Shown: positions 11,469 through 22,788, numbered from the stretch's first letter. The stretch is 64,000 nucleotides of DNA from Cotesia glomerata (GCF_020080835.1 NW_025402108.1:372001-436000), one strand, 5' to 3'. Notes: generated by a model not told the origin, from the sequence alone. Numbers and translations are program-made.

Positions 11469-12937
11469 CTACTTTTCTGGAGCGACTTCAGCGAGTAACC
11501 GTGGGCTATTGCTAGCCCATTTGGCAAGCGGGAAGCAGCCTGCTGCACACAGAGCTTTTGTTTGTACTGCAGCCTTGATAGCGTCTTCTTCGTTGTCTGC
11601 TCCACCGTAGATGTCATCTACGTAGCGTGTTTTCAACATTGGAGCAACAGCTAGCGGAAAGCGGTGTACTTCATCCTTTACTAGTTGGATAAGCACACGT
11701 ACAGCGTCAAAAGGTGCACTAGCGGTTCCGTATGTGACTATCTTGAGACAGTAAGCGTCTATTAAGTCATTCTCATCTATCCAGAGAATGCACTGAAGCG
11801 GCCAATCAAGCGAGTCGACCTCAATCTGTCTGAACATCTTGGTCATGTCAGTAGCGAATAGAATCCTGCTGCAACGGATTCTCAACATCACATCAAAAAT
11901 GTCAATTTGCGTTTTGGGTCCTGCGTGGAGAATGTCGTTCAATGAAATTCCTGTAGATGTTGCACAGGAACCATTGAACACTGTGCGGAGCTTCGTAGTG
12001 GTACTATCAAGCTTCAATACCCCATGGTGAGGCAAGAAGTAAGCGTTTGCGGGCAATTCGTTGACTGGTACTCGTACCATGTGTCCTAGTTGAATGTATT
12101 CTGCCATGAATGCACGATACATGTCAGAATATTCTCTTTCTCGTGACAAGCGAGTTATTAATCTGCGGAGTGACCCCATAGCTGCGTTGATAGAGTCGCC
12201 AAGTTGACTCTCAAGGGCCTTAAGCGGTAATCTCACTACGTAGCGTCCATCAGGCTGTCGATAATGCGTTTGACGAAAGTGAATTTCACATTCGTCTTCT
12301 TCAGCGGTGTTTAGCGGTGAATTTCCTGATGGAACTTCTTCCTGTTCCCAAAACTTAGCGATAGCGTCTTGTAATTCAGTATCTACTGACGCATGTAGTG
12401 CTGCGTGTGATGTTGAAGCGTGTTTAGCGGTGACAGCTCCATAGACAATCCAACCAAGCGTGGTGGATTGTGCAATAGGAGCATTGCGAGGTCCTCGTTG
12501 GATCTCTGCGTTCATAATCTGTGCGGCTGGTGATGCACCTAGAATAATATCTACAGGGCGTGGCTGTAGATACTGCGGGTCAGCGAGCTTGAGATTCTCA
12601 AGATGCGGCCATTTCGGATCAGCGATCACGAACGATGGAAGATCTACCGTCAGTGTCGGTAGAATATGCATGGTGGCATGCATTGATGCGGTCGTACACA
12701 GCGAACGAAGCTCAATTGTGCTCACACCTAGTGAGCTTCCTGCGGAGACATTGCCAATGCCCTTGAGCATGACCATGTCACGCTGTAGCGGTTGTCCAAG
12801 CTTCTTGAAGAGCGACTGTCTCATAAATGAGAGCTCTGAACCTTGATCAATCAACACTCTGGCGGTGATTGGATTACCATGATGTGGGCGGACCTGGACT
12901 AAAGCGGTAGCTAGCAATACTTGAGCGGAAAGCGGAT
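11469..12937 (-). CDS. BEL/Pao pol, protease and reverse transcriptase
   Basis: About 490 codons open. The aspartic protease is near the start (ARVLIDQGSELSF, the DxGS-type active site seen in BEL elements). A linker follows (VDIILGA, IAQSTTLGWIVYG). The RT has FLPHHGVLKLDSTTTKLRTV, NDILHAGP, RILFATDMTKMFRQIEV and the catalytic RYVDDIYGG. The first base used here follows a CAG acceptor at 12938-12940, and the frame runs through the putative intron junction into gag. An ATG at 12950 lies inside the putative intron. The frame ends at a TAG (11469). Confidence 0.85.
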
Positions 12938-12995
12938 CTGAAATAACCAACAGTTAATGTTGAATTATAAGCGGTCTAATGGAACGGTTAGTTAC
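12938..12995 (-). other. Putative 58-bp intron between BEL gag and pol
   Basis: On the minus strand, CAAG precedes GTAACTAAC (donor at 12995). A TTAAC branch-point-like sequence lies about 18 bases before TTATTTCAG (acceptor ending 12938). The gag stop TAA (12990-12988) lies inside the segment. Removing the 58 bases leaves one base of a codon upstream and two downstream, so gag and pol become a single frame with no stop. Splicing is inferred from sequence only; a neutral reading is a gag stop and a separate pol frame. Confidence 0.5.
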
Positions 12996-14280
12996 CTTGT
13001 GCGATGTCTGCAAGTGTCTGTGGTGCAGATTTAGGCGGTGTATCTCGATGGATGGAAGTATGATGACGTTGACTGCACTTCCTGCATCCTTGAGCGGTCT
13101 TACAATCAGCGACGCGATGCGGGCCCAAGCAATTGTAACACAGGCGGTATTTTTCGACAATGTCGATTCGTTCCTCCAAAGTAGCGGCCTTAAAGATTGG
13201 ACAGAACAACATGTAATGTTCCTCAGGGCACAGCGGGCAATTTCTCCTTGGCTTTCCTTTGTATTGAATAGCGGTGTAAGAGGATGTTGTCTTCTGAGGT
13301 TTATTACTGCGTGAGCCTCCGGATTTATGACCTTCAGATTGATTCTTGGGTTCCGAAGCGGGTTCCAAGTTCTCCCAAGCCCTGACTTTGGACTTGAGAA
13401 ACTCGTGGAGCTGAACGTAAGTCGGCATGTTATCAGTAAGACCCAGGCTGGTCTCCCAATCTTCTCTAACGGCGGACGGCAAGCGGCGTAGCGTCAGGTG
13501 TATGATTATCAGGTCCCAGTGATCTACTGGAACTCCTTGGGCCTTGATGGAATCCAGAGCCTTTTGGTTGGATAGTAACAAGGAATCCAATTTAGCGGCT
13601 GATCTAGCGGGAACAGACTCACCAACCAGCAGGTCTTCAAGATGTGATGATACAACGCGGCGAGGATTGGAATAGCGGCTTTTCAAAAGATTCCATGCGG
13701 GCTCAAATGACTCATCAGTGGATGACATGATACCAATAAGCTGGTGTGCTTCATCTTTGGTGAATGTCTTCAAATAATGCATCCTCTGGCTGTTTTTCAG
13801 AAGTGCATTGTCAATAACAATATCAGAGAAGAGCTGACTAAATGATCCCCAGCGCTTAAAGTCTCCAGAGAAGCTCTGGATCTTAATTTTTGGGAGTCCA
13901 GTACCCGATGAGCCTCCCATGAAGGCGGTGCTGTGCATAGCCAGGTTTTGTTGTGTTTGTGCGGCTTCTCTGGCATCAATCTCCTGCTGAATGACGTCTT
14001 TGCGGGTGGCTATGCGGGTCTCCAAGATTGCATAGGTGGCGTGAGCGTTAGTATAATGATTCCCGATGTGGTACTCGTGTTCAAGTACTTCCGGGTACGT
14101 CTCAAAGATCAGCGAGTTCAAATTAGTGATGTCCAGCCAAATCTTGGAGCTTTGTGTTACCACTGACTCAATAGCGGTGATTGTCAGCGAGTTAAGCTCC
14201 TCATTAGTTAAGCGATCCACCATGGCGTACAGAGCATCCAGGTACTGCTTTTGCATAGCAATAGCTGTTTCAAACTGCAT
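12988..14280 (-). CDS. BEL/Pao Gag (DUF1759-type with zinc knuckles)
   Basis: 430 residues, intact. The N-terminus has the helical BEL Gag layout: LDALYAMVDRL, then an alpha-helical region to the LPKIKIQSFSGDFKRWGSF segment that marks DUF1759. Middle motifs are LLKNSQRMHYLKTF and LEDLLVGESV...DSLLLSNQKALDS. The C-terminal zinc region has CPLCPEEHYMLFC, CYNCLGPHRVADC and CRKCSQRHH. It would form particles and bind element RNA. The ATG at 14280 is the first in frame, about 230 bases after the 5' LTR. The frame stops at a TAA that lies within the putative intron. Confidence 0.9.
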   Translation of the reverse strand: MQFETAIAMQKQYLDALYAMVDRLTNEELNSLTITAIESVVTQSSKIWLDITNLNSLIFETYPEVLEHEYHIGNHYTNAHATYAILETRIATRKDVIQQEIDAREAAQTQQNLAMHSTAFMGGSSGTGLPKIKIQSFSGDFKRWGSFSQLFSDIVIDNALLKNSQRMHYLKTFTKDEAHQLIGIMSSTDESFEPAWNLLKSRYSNPRRVVSSHLEDLLVGESVPARSAAKLDSLLLSNQKALDSIKAQGVPVDHWDLIIIHLTLRRLPSAVREDWETSLGLTDNMPTYVQLHEFLKSKVRAWENLEPASEPKNQSEGHKSGGSRSNKPQKTTSSYTAIQYKGKPRRNCPLCPEEHYMLFCPIFKAATLEERIDIVEKYRLCYNCLGPHRVADCKTAQGCRKCSQRHHTSIHRDTPPKSAPQTLADIAQGN

Positions 14281-14494
14281 TGCGGTGTTTAATGTAGGAC
14301 CGAGATCGAGTTTTCAGTCAATTAAAGCAGAAAGTTCAGCGTACCGGTGTACGAATGACTACCAGGAGCAGCACCCGATGTGCTCTGCGATGCTCCTGAC
14401 ACTCGACCTTTCCTAGCGGTATTACACTTCACTTAACACAGCACAGTTTTTAAGCGGAATAATTAATTAATTTAATTGAGATAGAGCCAACCTG

Positions 14495-14512
14495 ATCCGG
14501 CTCGAGGGACCA
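14495..14512 (-). other. BEL/Pao primer-binding site (tRNA-Tyr-like)
   Basis: TGGTCCCTCGAGCCGGAT follows the 5' LTR after one T. It complements a tRNA 3' end reading ATCCGGCTCGAGGGACCA. That resembles insect tRNA-Tyr with one difference, recalled from memory. Confidence 0.6.
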
Positions 14513-14513
14513 A

Positions 14514-15156
14514 TGAATAATTACTGAAAGAGTGGAAAAGCGGGGATCAGGTTTAGGTCTGGATATCTCAATTAAAACGCGCAAATTATTATCAAAAATA
14601 ACACTAGTAATTTATTTACATTAAATACACTCAATATTTAATATGTTTAATAGCGGATTGTTAAGATAAAAGCGGATTTATAATTTACAGCGTGAGTAGC
14701 ACAAGCGATGCCGGTTGACACGTGGGTGAACACTCTGCCGGCACTGTAAAAGCGGTGAAATAAATGCACAAATAACACAATTTATCTGTAACAAACTGAA
14801 GCGAATTATTAGCGGTTAATTTAAGCAATTATAAAAAAAAAATAGCGAAATGCGGTTAATTAACAATAAGCGAAAGTAAAGCGGAATTAATGGCGACTTG
14901 ATGCAGCGAAAGCGTGGAAGCGAAAGATAATAACAATAGTTCGTCTTCTTCCTCGTTGAGTTGGGGAAGAAGGCTATTGCGCATGTCTAGTGGGAGCGAT
15001 CAGCCAATAAAGCGGTCGATTCATGGCGTGATCGAGAGGCTGATTTTCTATTGGCGGTTCGATTTTTGCGGGAACTAGCGGTGGACAGGTACGTCTCTTG
15101 AATTTGGGAGTCCCCCAGGAGCGAGTTAATCGCTACTGGGCCTTGTTCACCGAACA
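14514..15156 (-). repeat. BEL/Pao 5' LTR
   Basis: 643 bp, TGTTCGG...TTATTCA on the minus strand, followed at its outer edge by the ACATT duplication (15157-15161). About 99% identical to the 3' LTR by eye. Confidence 0.95.
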
Positions 15157-15161
15157 ACATT

Positions 15162-16277
15162 TGATTCTCGCAGTATCGACAGTACTACCTTAAGATGTAA
15201 TTGGAAACTTTGTTTAAATAACATAAATTCTTTTTTTAATACTTTAACACAATATTGTATGTTAAAAACACATTTAAAACATTATTTAATAATCATAACT
15301 CAACAGTTACAATAATAAATATAAATACTAGTAGTATTAAATTTCAAAGAGTAAAAGAATAACCAAGTGATAATTTCATTAAAATTTTATAAAGTTCGAG
15401 TCTGAATGTCCACGAGAAAAATTGTCTCATAGCGAAAATTCTGAAGAGTTAATTATATCCATATAAGATTTATGATGAAATCTTTTTTTTTTTTTAGAAT
15501 CCTCCTGAAACTTGGATGGAAAACGTCTCAAATATATGAATTTAAAGGATAGAAAATTCAATTATGCAATTATAAGAAAAAATTTGTTTTTAAATTATTA
15601 CGATGAAAATAGAAGAATACGTCCTAATAAAATTTAAATAAAAAACCAAAATGAATCATTTTTTGATATCGAAATACTTAATTTTTTGATTTAATATATT
15701 GATATTGATTCCAATGAACATGCACCAATACGTGTATAAAATACATACAGAATTTTATAGACCTAAAAATTTCCTATAGATTCTACACCTGTGTTTCTTT
15801 GTTATTTACCAAGCTGCTTTACTTCGAATATTAAAACTTGATAATTTTTTATTTTGTTCTCTCTTTAATTCATTCTCTCTAAAATGAGAAACACAAAGTA
15901 AAAATGATGGCAATGAAAAATTATGAAGTTTTGATTTCACCCCAGTTTTCGAAAATTAGATCTCTACGTTATAGGATCCTAAAAAGCTATTCTGACTATT
16001 GCTACAAGGATGTCCCCCTCCACATATGTGTGTGTTTTTAACAATATTTTTTGAACGAGTTTAGAGATTTTAACACAGTTTTCAGCATCTAATATGATTT
16101 AAGCACAAAAAAAGTGATCAAAATTGAAAAATCAATTGTAGAGCAAAAATCAAAAACAGGCAAATAAGCAATGGAGTAATTAAAAAAATATTAAAAAATT
16201 AATAAAATATGCTTTTTGACTAGTAGTATTCGGTCATATTCAAAACAAGAAAAATTCAGAAGGGGAAAAAAATTTAA
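15162..16277. other. Unassigned AT-rich DNA
   Basis: About 1.1 kb with no credible ORF, no RNA gene and no repeat shared with the rest of the window that I can see. I looked for a further reductase exon here and found none. It ends in TTAA at the border of the outer inverted-repeat arm. Confidence 0.5.
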
Positions 16278-16746
16278 GGGGTACACCTAGTGTGACAGCC
16301 TAAAAAAAAGCGATTTTTGGGAATTGAAAAAAAAAAACTACTGTATCAATTGTTTTAAAATTTTAAGGGTATTTATATAGATATTTTAAGAATATACAGT
16401 AAAATTTTTGAAGAAAAAAATTAAATATTTTTCGAGCTACACGCGATCTCTGACGGCGCTAAAAAAAAAGATCTTCCACTGCTGCAGTGATTCCGGCCTT
16501 CTCCGTGGATGAAACCAAAAAAAAAAAAAATTCTCGTTGAACTAGAAGATATTGTCCGTACAATGATCTACGGTCGAAAAAAAATGTCAAAAATTGATAA
16601 AATGGCGGCGTTTTAAAAAAGAAGTTGAATTTTACCCAAAATTTTGGTCGTTTTTGGCCTGCCAAAATTTGATTTTTGATCAGATCAAAAAACTGATAGG
16701 TCATTGTATGGAGAACTATATACAGAACATGCAGAAAAAAATTTGA
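16278..16746 (+). mobile_element. Left arm of outer TTAA-flanked inverted-repeat element
   Basis: Starts GGGGTACACCTAGTGTGAC just after TTAA. A reverse-complement relative lies at 51157-51519 and ends GTGTGTCCC before TTAA. Shared landmarks occur in the same order in both arms: the CTAGTGTGA-type end, an AAAATTTTT segment, TTTTCGAGCTAC against TTTTCGAGTTAC, and GCTGCAGTGATT. TTAA at both outer edges suggests a piggyBac-type duplication. The arms are separated by the inner block that begins TA|CCCAGTG. Confidence 0.6.
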
Positions 16747-16748
16747 TA

Positions 16749-18714
16749 CCCAGTGAACACATGACTTTCATCTGACGTCAGTCGAATGTCATAAGAATGT
16801 CACAAGATTTTGACATAAGTTTGACGTAAAACTGACCTTCTCTATGATCTTATTACGATGTCAAAACCTGTGATGTTATTTTTACTTTTCATTCTGATAT
16901 AAAAAATGTTATGTCGTAATAAAGTCATTATTGTACGTCATAATGACGTAACTTTACCATCATACATTTACGCCACTGATAAGTCACGGTTTTACGTAAT
17001 ACTGATGTAACTTTCAAGTCATACATTTACGTCACTAGTAAGTCACAGTTGTACGTAATACTGATGTAACTTTCAAGTCATACATTTACGTTACTGGTAA
17101 GTCACGATTCTACGTTATACTGATGTAACTTTCAAGTCATACATTTATGTCACCGGTAAGTCACGATTCTACGTAATACTGATGTGAGTTTCAAGTCCCC
17201 ATTTTACATCAGTTAAAAGTCTTAAAAGTCACAGTTGTACGTAATATTGACATATGTTTGAAGTCATCTTTTTACATCACTGAAAAGTTCTGATTGTACC
17301 TAATACTGATGTAACTCTGAAATCTTTTTCTTACATTAGTGAAAAGTCACAATCGCACGTAAGGCTGATTTCATTTTGAAATCATCTTTATACCCTTTTA
17401 AAAAAAAGTATTGAAAATAATGAAAACCATTTATGAAAAAATCAATACTTTTCAATTATTTTGCCATACTTGTTTTTATCAGGATACGTCAGTGTTAAGT
17501 TACGGTTTGACATGATATTGATGTAATTTTGGAGTAATGATTTTTCATCATAGATTCGTTGGAATCAAGCAGTAAAAAATTCATTCAAAAAAAGTATAGG
17601 ACAAGGGGGAGAACAAAACAGAATATACCTACGGAAATATTAAGTTTTTGGGGATCCAATGCCGTAAATCGTCTTCATTTTAATTCTGTTCAAAATAAAT
17701 AGCACAAATTTTTAACTGCCGTTTAGAAAAAGATTTTTTATTTTTGCGGGCAAAACGGGGTACTCCTCAAAAAAATTCAAAAATAATTTTTCACAAAATA
17801 AGTATCTGCTTTGACAAAATCAAAACCTGTTGTATCTCAGTGGAAAATGATCGTGTTGCAAATCTCAAAAGATGCATTTTAAAGCTATAAACTTCATGAT
17901 TATAGTTCTTAGATTTTCTGACAAAAAAATTTGGCTAAAAATGGCATGAAGAAGAATTTTTTCAAAATTTTTAATTTCTTTTTTTTTTGTCTCAGAGGCT
18001 TAGAAAAATTTTTTCGTTTCATGACTTGACAGGTCCTCATAGAAAATTCATTCCAGCTTCCAAAAATGTCTTCTACTTTGCTGTGCGACCATTGATAGCT
18101 GAAATATTAATAGTTGAAGACAAATGGGCTTTTGCAAAAGTATTGCTTTCATGAAAGTAATATAATTCTCTTTAATTATGTTTTATGAATTTTTTTGAAT
18201 TTAGAAAAAATTTGTCAACTTTAAGTGGCATTTTGTGTTTAATTGGATAATCTAAACATTTTTGTTTTCAACTTACTGAATTTATGACGTTAATATGACA
18301 TCGCTATGACGTTCTTATGACCAATAAAAGATTAATTCATGAAAATTCTAAAATTTTATAAAATTTAGAAAAAATTTCATCAATTTCTGTGCAATCTCAT
18401 GATAAATCTTAATGAAACTTGAGAAAAACGTATAAACTTATTCCTTTCCAACTCTTAAATTCATGTAGACTTAAACAAGCATGTTTAATATCAATCGTGG
18501 TGCAGACAAGTGAGCAGCATTCAAGACTCCGAACTCAATGGACCCGAGTTCAAGCCCAGCACACGCCAAGATTTTTCAACTCCAAATCTTCTTCTTCAGC
18601 ATGTAATCAGTCTCGAAATTATTATTCGAACCCAAAACCACATAATTAAATGTTATTTTTTTTTTCAAGAAATTTTCTTCCGCGTAATTAATTTTGACAT
18701 CAGTTGTATCCCTA
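16749..18714 (+). mobile_element. Left end of inner CCCAGTG element
   Basis: Begins CCCAGTGAACACA directly after TA. The mirror image ends at 51154 directly before TA. The first 650 bases hold many diverged short repeats built on TGACGTCA/TACGTAAT (16780-17400, period about 60 bases, 8 or so units). The unit reads like ACGTAATACTGATGTAACTT followed by a TCAAGTCATACAT segment. Beyond 17.4 kb lies AT-rich DNA that includes a GCGGGCAAAACGGGGTACTCC segment related to 43800-43970. No ORF was found. These look like subterminal repeats of a non-autonomous DNA element. Confidence 0.55.
18503..18570 (+). other. tRNA-like sequence (degenerate A and B boxes)
   Basis: TGGTGCAGACAAG resembles an RNA polymerase III A box, and GAGTTCAAGCCC about 45 bases later resembles a B box. 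The spacing suits a tRNA-derived module, but no full cloverleaf is evident. It lies inside the inner CCCAGTG element, and comparable modules lie inside two other CCC-ended elements. Confidence 0.4.
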
Positions 18715-21172
18715 ATGGATGCGTCCGACATCGAAATTTGAGTTCCGACTAGTCGAAATGTGCACTAATCCGACGTTGGAATTGTAGTTCTGACATTCTT
18801 AACACTTACGTAGTATAAAAATCGTCAAATTGGTAAAATATGAATTATTTGATGAGGATGTTTCCGTATACTCGAGTCAGAATCAACTCTACAAAAGATT
18901 AAACCGACAGTCTCTGTTCTGAGTATCAAATAACTGTTTCCGACGACGGAAATCTTTTTCCGACGTCAATATTATTTATGAATTGAAATTTTTGATATTA
19001 GTTGGCGATAATTTATTAATTCAAATTGTAAAAAGGGAAATTGTTTAACTAAGTTTTTCACTGTACTCAAGTCAAAATCAGCTCTGCTAAAGATTGAACT
19101 AACACATTTGGTTCTAAGCATTAGCTCTCTGTTTCCGACGTCGATAATTTTTTTCCGATGTCAGTATTATTTATTACTTGCAACTATTAATAATAGTTAG
19201 CTTTAATTTATAAATTCAATTGAATGAGTATAAATTAATAAAAAAAACTTTTTTCGTATACTCAAGTCAATATGAGCTCTGCCAAAGCTCTGCATGAACA
19301 CACACAGTCTTTTTTGTGTCTGATTTTTTTTTTTCGACGATAGTATTATTTATTACTTGCAATTATTAATAATATTCGCCTATAATTTATTAATTAAATT
19401 GAATAAATATAAATTGTTAAAAAGAAATTTTTCCGTATACTTCAGTCAAAATCAACTCTGCAATAGATTGAACCAACACATTTGGTTCTAAGCATCAGAT
19501 CTCTGTTTTCAACGTTGAAAATCTTTTTCCGACGTCATTATTATTTATTACTTGCAACTATTAATAATAGTTGGCTATAATTTATTATTGAATTGAATAA
19601 ATATAAATGATCAAAAAAGACGGTTTCCATATATTGAAATCGAGATCAGCTCTGCAAAAGATTGAACCGACAGAGTCTGTTCTGACAATGAGTATCAGAA
19701 TCCTGTTTCCGAAGTCAGAAATCTTTTTCCGATGTCAGTATTATTTATTACTTGCAACAATTAATAATAGTTGGCTATAATTTATGAAGTAAATTAAATG
19801 AGTATAAATAAATACAAAAGACTTTTTTCGTATACTCAAGTCAATATGAGCTCTGCCAAAGATTGAACACACAGTCTTTTTTGAGTGTCTGATTTCTAGT
19901 TCCGACGTCAGTATTATTTATTACTCGCAATTATTAATAATATCTGCCTATAATTTATCAACTAAATTGAATGAATATAAATTGTTAAAAAAAAATTTTT
20001 CCGTATATTTAAGTCAAAGTCAACTCTGCCAAAGATTGAACCAAGACATTTGGTTCTGAGCATCAGATCTCTGTTTCCGACGTCGGAAATTTTCTTTCGA
20101 TGTCAGTATTATTTATTGCTTGCAACTATTAATTACAGTTGGCTATAATTTATTTATTGAATTGAATGAATATAAATCATCAAAAAAGACGGTTTCCGTA
20201 TATTGAAATCAAGTTCAGCTCTGCAAAAGATTAACCGACACAGTCTGTTCTGACAATGAGTATCAGAATCCTGTTTCCGATGTCGGAAATCTTTTTTCGA
20301 TGTCAGTATTATTTAAGACTCGCAATTATTAATAATGGTTGGCTATAATTTATTAATCGAATTGAATGAATATAAATTTTCGAAAAAAAAATTTTTCCGT
20401 ATACTCAAGTCAAAATCAACTCTGCCAGATATTGAACCAACACAATTGGTTCTAAGCATCAGATCTTTGTTTCCGACGTCATAAATCTTTTTCTGACGTC
20501 AGTATTATTGATTACTTGCATCTATTAATAATAGTTGGCTATAATTTATGAATTTAATTAGATGAGTATAAATTAATACAAAAGACTTTTTTCGTATATT
20601 CAAGTCAATATGAGCTCTGCCAAAGATTGAACACACAGTCTTTTTTGAGTGTCTGATTTCTAGTTCCGACGTCAGTATTATTTATTACTCGCAATTATTA
20701 ATAATATCTGCCTATAATTTATCAACTAAATTGAATGAATATAAATTGTTAAAAAAAAATTTTTCCGTATATTTAAGTCAAAGTCAACTCTGCCAAAAAT
20801 TGAACCAAAACATTTGGTTCTGAGCATCAGATCTCTGTTTCCGACGTCGGAAATTTTCTTCCGACGTCAGTATTATTTATTACTCACAACTATTAATTAT
20901 AGTTGGCTATAATTTATTCATTGAATTGAATGAGTATAAATTAATACAAAAGGCTTTTTCCATATACTCAAGTCAATATGAGCCTTGCCAAAGATTGAAC
21001 ACTTACAGTCTTTTTTGAGTGTCTGATTTCTGTTTTCGACGTCAGTATTATTCATTACTCGCAATTATCAATAATAGTTAGCTATAACTCATTTATTGAA
21101 TTGAATGAATATAATTTATTCAAAAAGACTTTTTCAGTATACTGAAGTCAAGATCAGCTCTGCAAAAGATAA
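18715..21172 (+). repeat. Satellite A, about 12 units of 174-200 bp with higher-order structure
   Basis: Tandem units share CCGTATACTCAAGTCAA, CTCTGCCAAAGATTGAAC, CCGACGTCGG-type palindromes and TCAGTATTATTTATTA. The last motif recurs near 18968, 19161, 19341, 19540, 19735, 19909, 20101, 20300, 20497, 20671, 20867 and 21040. A block starting at 19848 recurs nearly unchanged at 20612, giving a 4-unit higher-order repeat of about 764 bp. No coding potential. Lies inside the inner CCCAGTG element. Confidence 0.85.
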
Positions 21173-21182
21173 CGAATAAAAC

Positions 21183-21274
21183 GAATATTATGGAAAACAA
21201 CCTAACAAACGACCGTATACTTAAAAAAGGTTAATGTTATACGATCGTTTGTTCAGCTGTTTTTCATAATATTC
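21183..21274. repeat. 92-bp hairpin (small MITE)
   Basis: GAATATTATGGAAAACA at the left pairs with TGTTTTTCATAATATTC at the right. The next arm segments (ACAAACGACCGTATA and TATACGATCGTTTGT) also pair, leaving a loop of about 18 bases. The arms are about 37 bases each. Either a tiny inverted-repeat element or a folded RNA source; there is no other evidence for the latter. Confidence 0.6.
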
Positions 21275-21317
21275 CATATATTTTTTTACAAATAAATCTT
21301 TCTGTGAATTTATTTTT

Positions 21318-21645
21318 AACTTTCCGCTAAGAAAATCGAAGATTTTCAGAAATCGGGAAGTTATTGTTTTCACCCCGTTCTACGAAAATCGAGTTTTCAT
21401 TGAATCTTGACGTTTCGAGGTCCTAGGAAGCTTCCCTGACTATTACTGCGATGGTGTGTGTGTATGTGTGTGTGTGTGTGTGTGTGGGTGTGTGTGTGTG
21501 TGTGTGTGTGTGACCCTCTTATGACTTGAACGGCTTAACCGATTTCATCGCGGTTGATGCCGTTCGAAAGGACTTGACCAAACTTAGATTATGAATACCA
21601 TTTGGACCGATTCGAACTAGTAAATTTTGACATATCTCAAAAAAG
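21318..21645 (-). repeat. MITE-A partial copy (inverted)
   Basis: Starts at the AACTTTCCGCTAAG terminus, then CGGGAAGTTATTGTTTTCACC and a TCGAGTTTTCATTG block, a (GT)n tract (21454-21511), and the conserved TGAACGGCTTAACCGATTTC interior. It stops short of the far terminus and abuts the next MITE-A copy. Confidence 0.7.
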
Positions 21646-22182
21646 TTACAAAAAAATTAGGAAAACGGTTGACCCTAAAGGCCATCCCTGCAACTTCCCG
21701 CTCCCTTCATACCTAAGCGCTCAACAATTCACTCATTTTTTGAGCTCAAAAATATAGTTTGTGTGTTATTATAAGCTCTCCAAGCTCTGATAAGTAGCTA
21801 TTCTGTGTGTGTTTTTGAGCTCTTCGAGCAAACTGGTCAGACTGAAAATTTCATAAAAATTCTGAAAAAACATTCTTTTCAATTTTTTTCGACAACGATA
21901 TCTCTCGAACGAATCAACCGATTTTGACCGGGCTGGTAGCAATCGACGTAGTTTTTTGAGGTTAAGAGCTAATTAGTTTTTGGAATCGATCGGTTGAGCC
22001 GTTTAAAAGATATTTAAAAAAAACGAATTTTTGGAAATGTTATTTTTGAGATTTCTCAAAATTCATCGACTCAAATTTTGTAAACTAGTATCAGAATTAT
22101 AAGGACAAAGGAACTCTTTGAAACGCCGCTTATTTCAATCGAATCGGATGATCCGTTCAAAAGTTATGAGAGATTTATACAC

Positions 22183-22247
<65 letters not shown>

Positions 22248-22788
22248 CGGGGCAGAAGAGATACTGCTACCGAGCGCGTCTCCCCGAGCGGATGGGAGAA
22301 CGCTCGCTGTCCTTGGATGACACTTAATCTCTTAGTTGATGAGGTACAGCGGGTAGGAGCCAAGCAAAATAACCAAACAAAATAAGCTCCCGTGGACAAA
22401 ACTCCCCTTTAATGGGTTGGTCACACTAACTGACCTAGCAAGACGATAGGTTCCTGCTGTAACTCACTGGGAGTGTCCGGAACCTGTATCGTAGTTTCCG
22501 ACGATGCAGGCCACGGTTGATGTGAGCTTGCTCTGCCGAGGTGAAAGTTGCAGCTGTGGATCAAGAGCCAGCCACTTCGGGCCTCGATCAGGAAGTACGC
22601 AGTGAGTGTTAGAGATCGGAATCTTCACCGCTCCGAGCGAGTCTAGTCCGTCCGTGTATTCCGGGACTGGCTAAGTGTCGGATAGGCCTCAAGGAACTGA
22701 GGTAGGAGTACTATCTCCGAGGGTACACCCGTTCCTAGTTATGACAACCCGCTTTACTCCGTACGATGCGCTGGTAAATCAAAAAAGT

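Larger units (their letters stand above)
8463..15156 (-). mobile_element. BEL/Pao LTR retrotransposon, complete
   Basis: A 6.7-kb element on the minus strand with LTRs of 645 and 643 bp and the order gag, protease, RT, RNase H, integrase. The 5-bp duplication ACATT lies at 8458-8462 and 15157-15161. The two LTRs differ by about seven substitutions and a 2-base A-run change on my hand comparison, about 1%, so insertion is recent. The tetramer AGCG is greatly over-represented on the + strand throughout, LTRs included. The internal region carries a few stops, plus a deletion with frameshift in the RT-RNase H connection, so this copy is not autonomous. It lies downstream of the lone host exon. 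Confidence 0.95.

Noticed and set aside
9120..14416. Plus-strand ORFs within the BEL element
   Set aside because: Shadows of the minus-strand gag and pol. The AGCG bias removes stops on the other strand.
18419..18752. Two overlapping 76-80 codon ORFs
   Set aside because: They run over the tRNA-like segment and AT-rich DNA; no homology signal.
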